Origin: Gemmatimonadota bacterium
GTDB taxonomy: Bacteria; Gemmatimonadota; Gemmatimonadetes; Gemmatimonadales; GWC2-71-9
Assembly: GCA_003222135.1 (NCBI GenBank)
Contig: QHUM01000054.1
Coordinates: 1-43,035 of the forward strand
Direction of reading: 5' to 3'
Length of the DNA stretch: 43,035 bases
Position 1 is the stretch's first letter. Each line of letters begins with the position of its first letter. This document shows positions 42,928 to 43,035 of the stretch, piece by piece. Both the position numbers and the translations under genes were made by a program. A model generated the notes under the pieces. That model saw only the letters and a list, made by a program, of their open reading frames with translations. It was not told the origin of the DNA and did not search any database.

Positions 42928-43035
42928 CGTACGTCTCGCCGCTGGGCCAGCGCTACGCCTCCCCGGCGATGCAGGCGTTGTGGGGAGAGCGGCGGCGGAT
43001 CGGTCTATGGCGGCGGCTGTGGCTCGCGCTCATGG
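42924..43035 (+). CDS. purB: Adenylosuccinate lyase (3' partial)
   Basis: The first 37 codons are present before the right edge. The TTG start overlaps the transaldolase stop (TTGA). The N-terminus [19 protein letters not shown] followed by [16 protein letters not shown] matches the start of bacterial adenylosuccinate lyase (SPL..RYAS..M..LWS....... WR.LW..LA). The enzyme acts twice in purine synthesis, releasing fumarate. The catalytic regions lie outside the window, so only the family identity can be given. Confidence 0.82.
   Translation, partial: MTYVSPLGQRYASPAMQALWGERRRIGLWRRLWLALM

Overview
The window is high-GC DNA from a Gram-negative bacterium. The evidence is lipoprotein and twin-arginine-type signal peptides, a predicted outer-membrane beta-barrel and a 7TM-HD protein. 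GTG and TTG starts are frequent and most neighbouring genes overlap by 1 to 8 bases. Gene content and style suggest Gemmatimonadota or a related environmental phylum; this is inference, since no rRNA or other phylogenetic marker was compared. I see no tRNA, rRNA, CRISPR array, insertion sequence or prophage. No gene-free stretch exceeds about 150 bases.

Layout. (1) 2-1743, plus strand: a polytopic membrane protein cut by the left edge, coupled to a von Willebrand A-type lipoprotein. (2) 1757-15551, minus strand: an acyl-CoA metabolism block. It holds a MeaB-type G protein, a two-subunit B12 mutase whose active-site residues match isobutyryl-CoA mutase better than methylmalonyl-CoA mutase, a release-factor-like protein between the mutase subunits, an acyl-CoA carboxylase beta subunit, a subtilase, a split AtuA, a LiuC/AtuE-like hydratase, a radical SAM protein, a bacilliredoxin and a methyltransferase. 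The radical SAM gene appears to be a selenoprotein. An in-frame TGA inside a Cys-Sec-Ala-Glu-Pro tail is followed at the right distance by a SECIS-like hairpin, so ordinary gene calling would truncate it. (3) 15573-25109, minus strand: a housekeeping run of PTS IIA, aspS, phoH, 7TM-HD phosphodiesterase, ybeY, two CNNM/CorC proteins and mgtE. (4) 25164-27121, plus strand: a beta-barrel gene and rlmN. (5) 27059-27936, minus strand: a LytR_C lipoprotein and a YqeK-like hydrolase.

(6) 28079-39631, minus strand: pantothenate and folate genes (panC, a DUF711 protein, panB, folK), a membrane GAF chemoreceptor, and trpA, an HD-GYP protein, a HEAT-repeat protein, trpB and trpC. The HD-GYP and HEAT proteins share a homologous N-terminal module and sit inside the trp gene run, translationally coupled to it. 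(7) 39689-43035: lexA (plus), trpD (minus), then truA, a transaldolase-like gene and the start of purB (plus). lexA lies in reverse orientation between trpC and trpD.

Other notable features: two genes (rlmN and the HEAT gene) whose only sensible start is a CTG in a CTGA overlap; tandem heptamer elements, one inside ybeY; the same decamer repeat in two coding regions; a REP-like nested palindrome; and period-11 direct repeats upstream of lexA.
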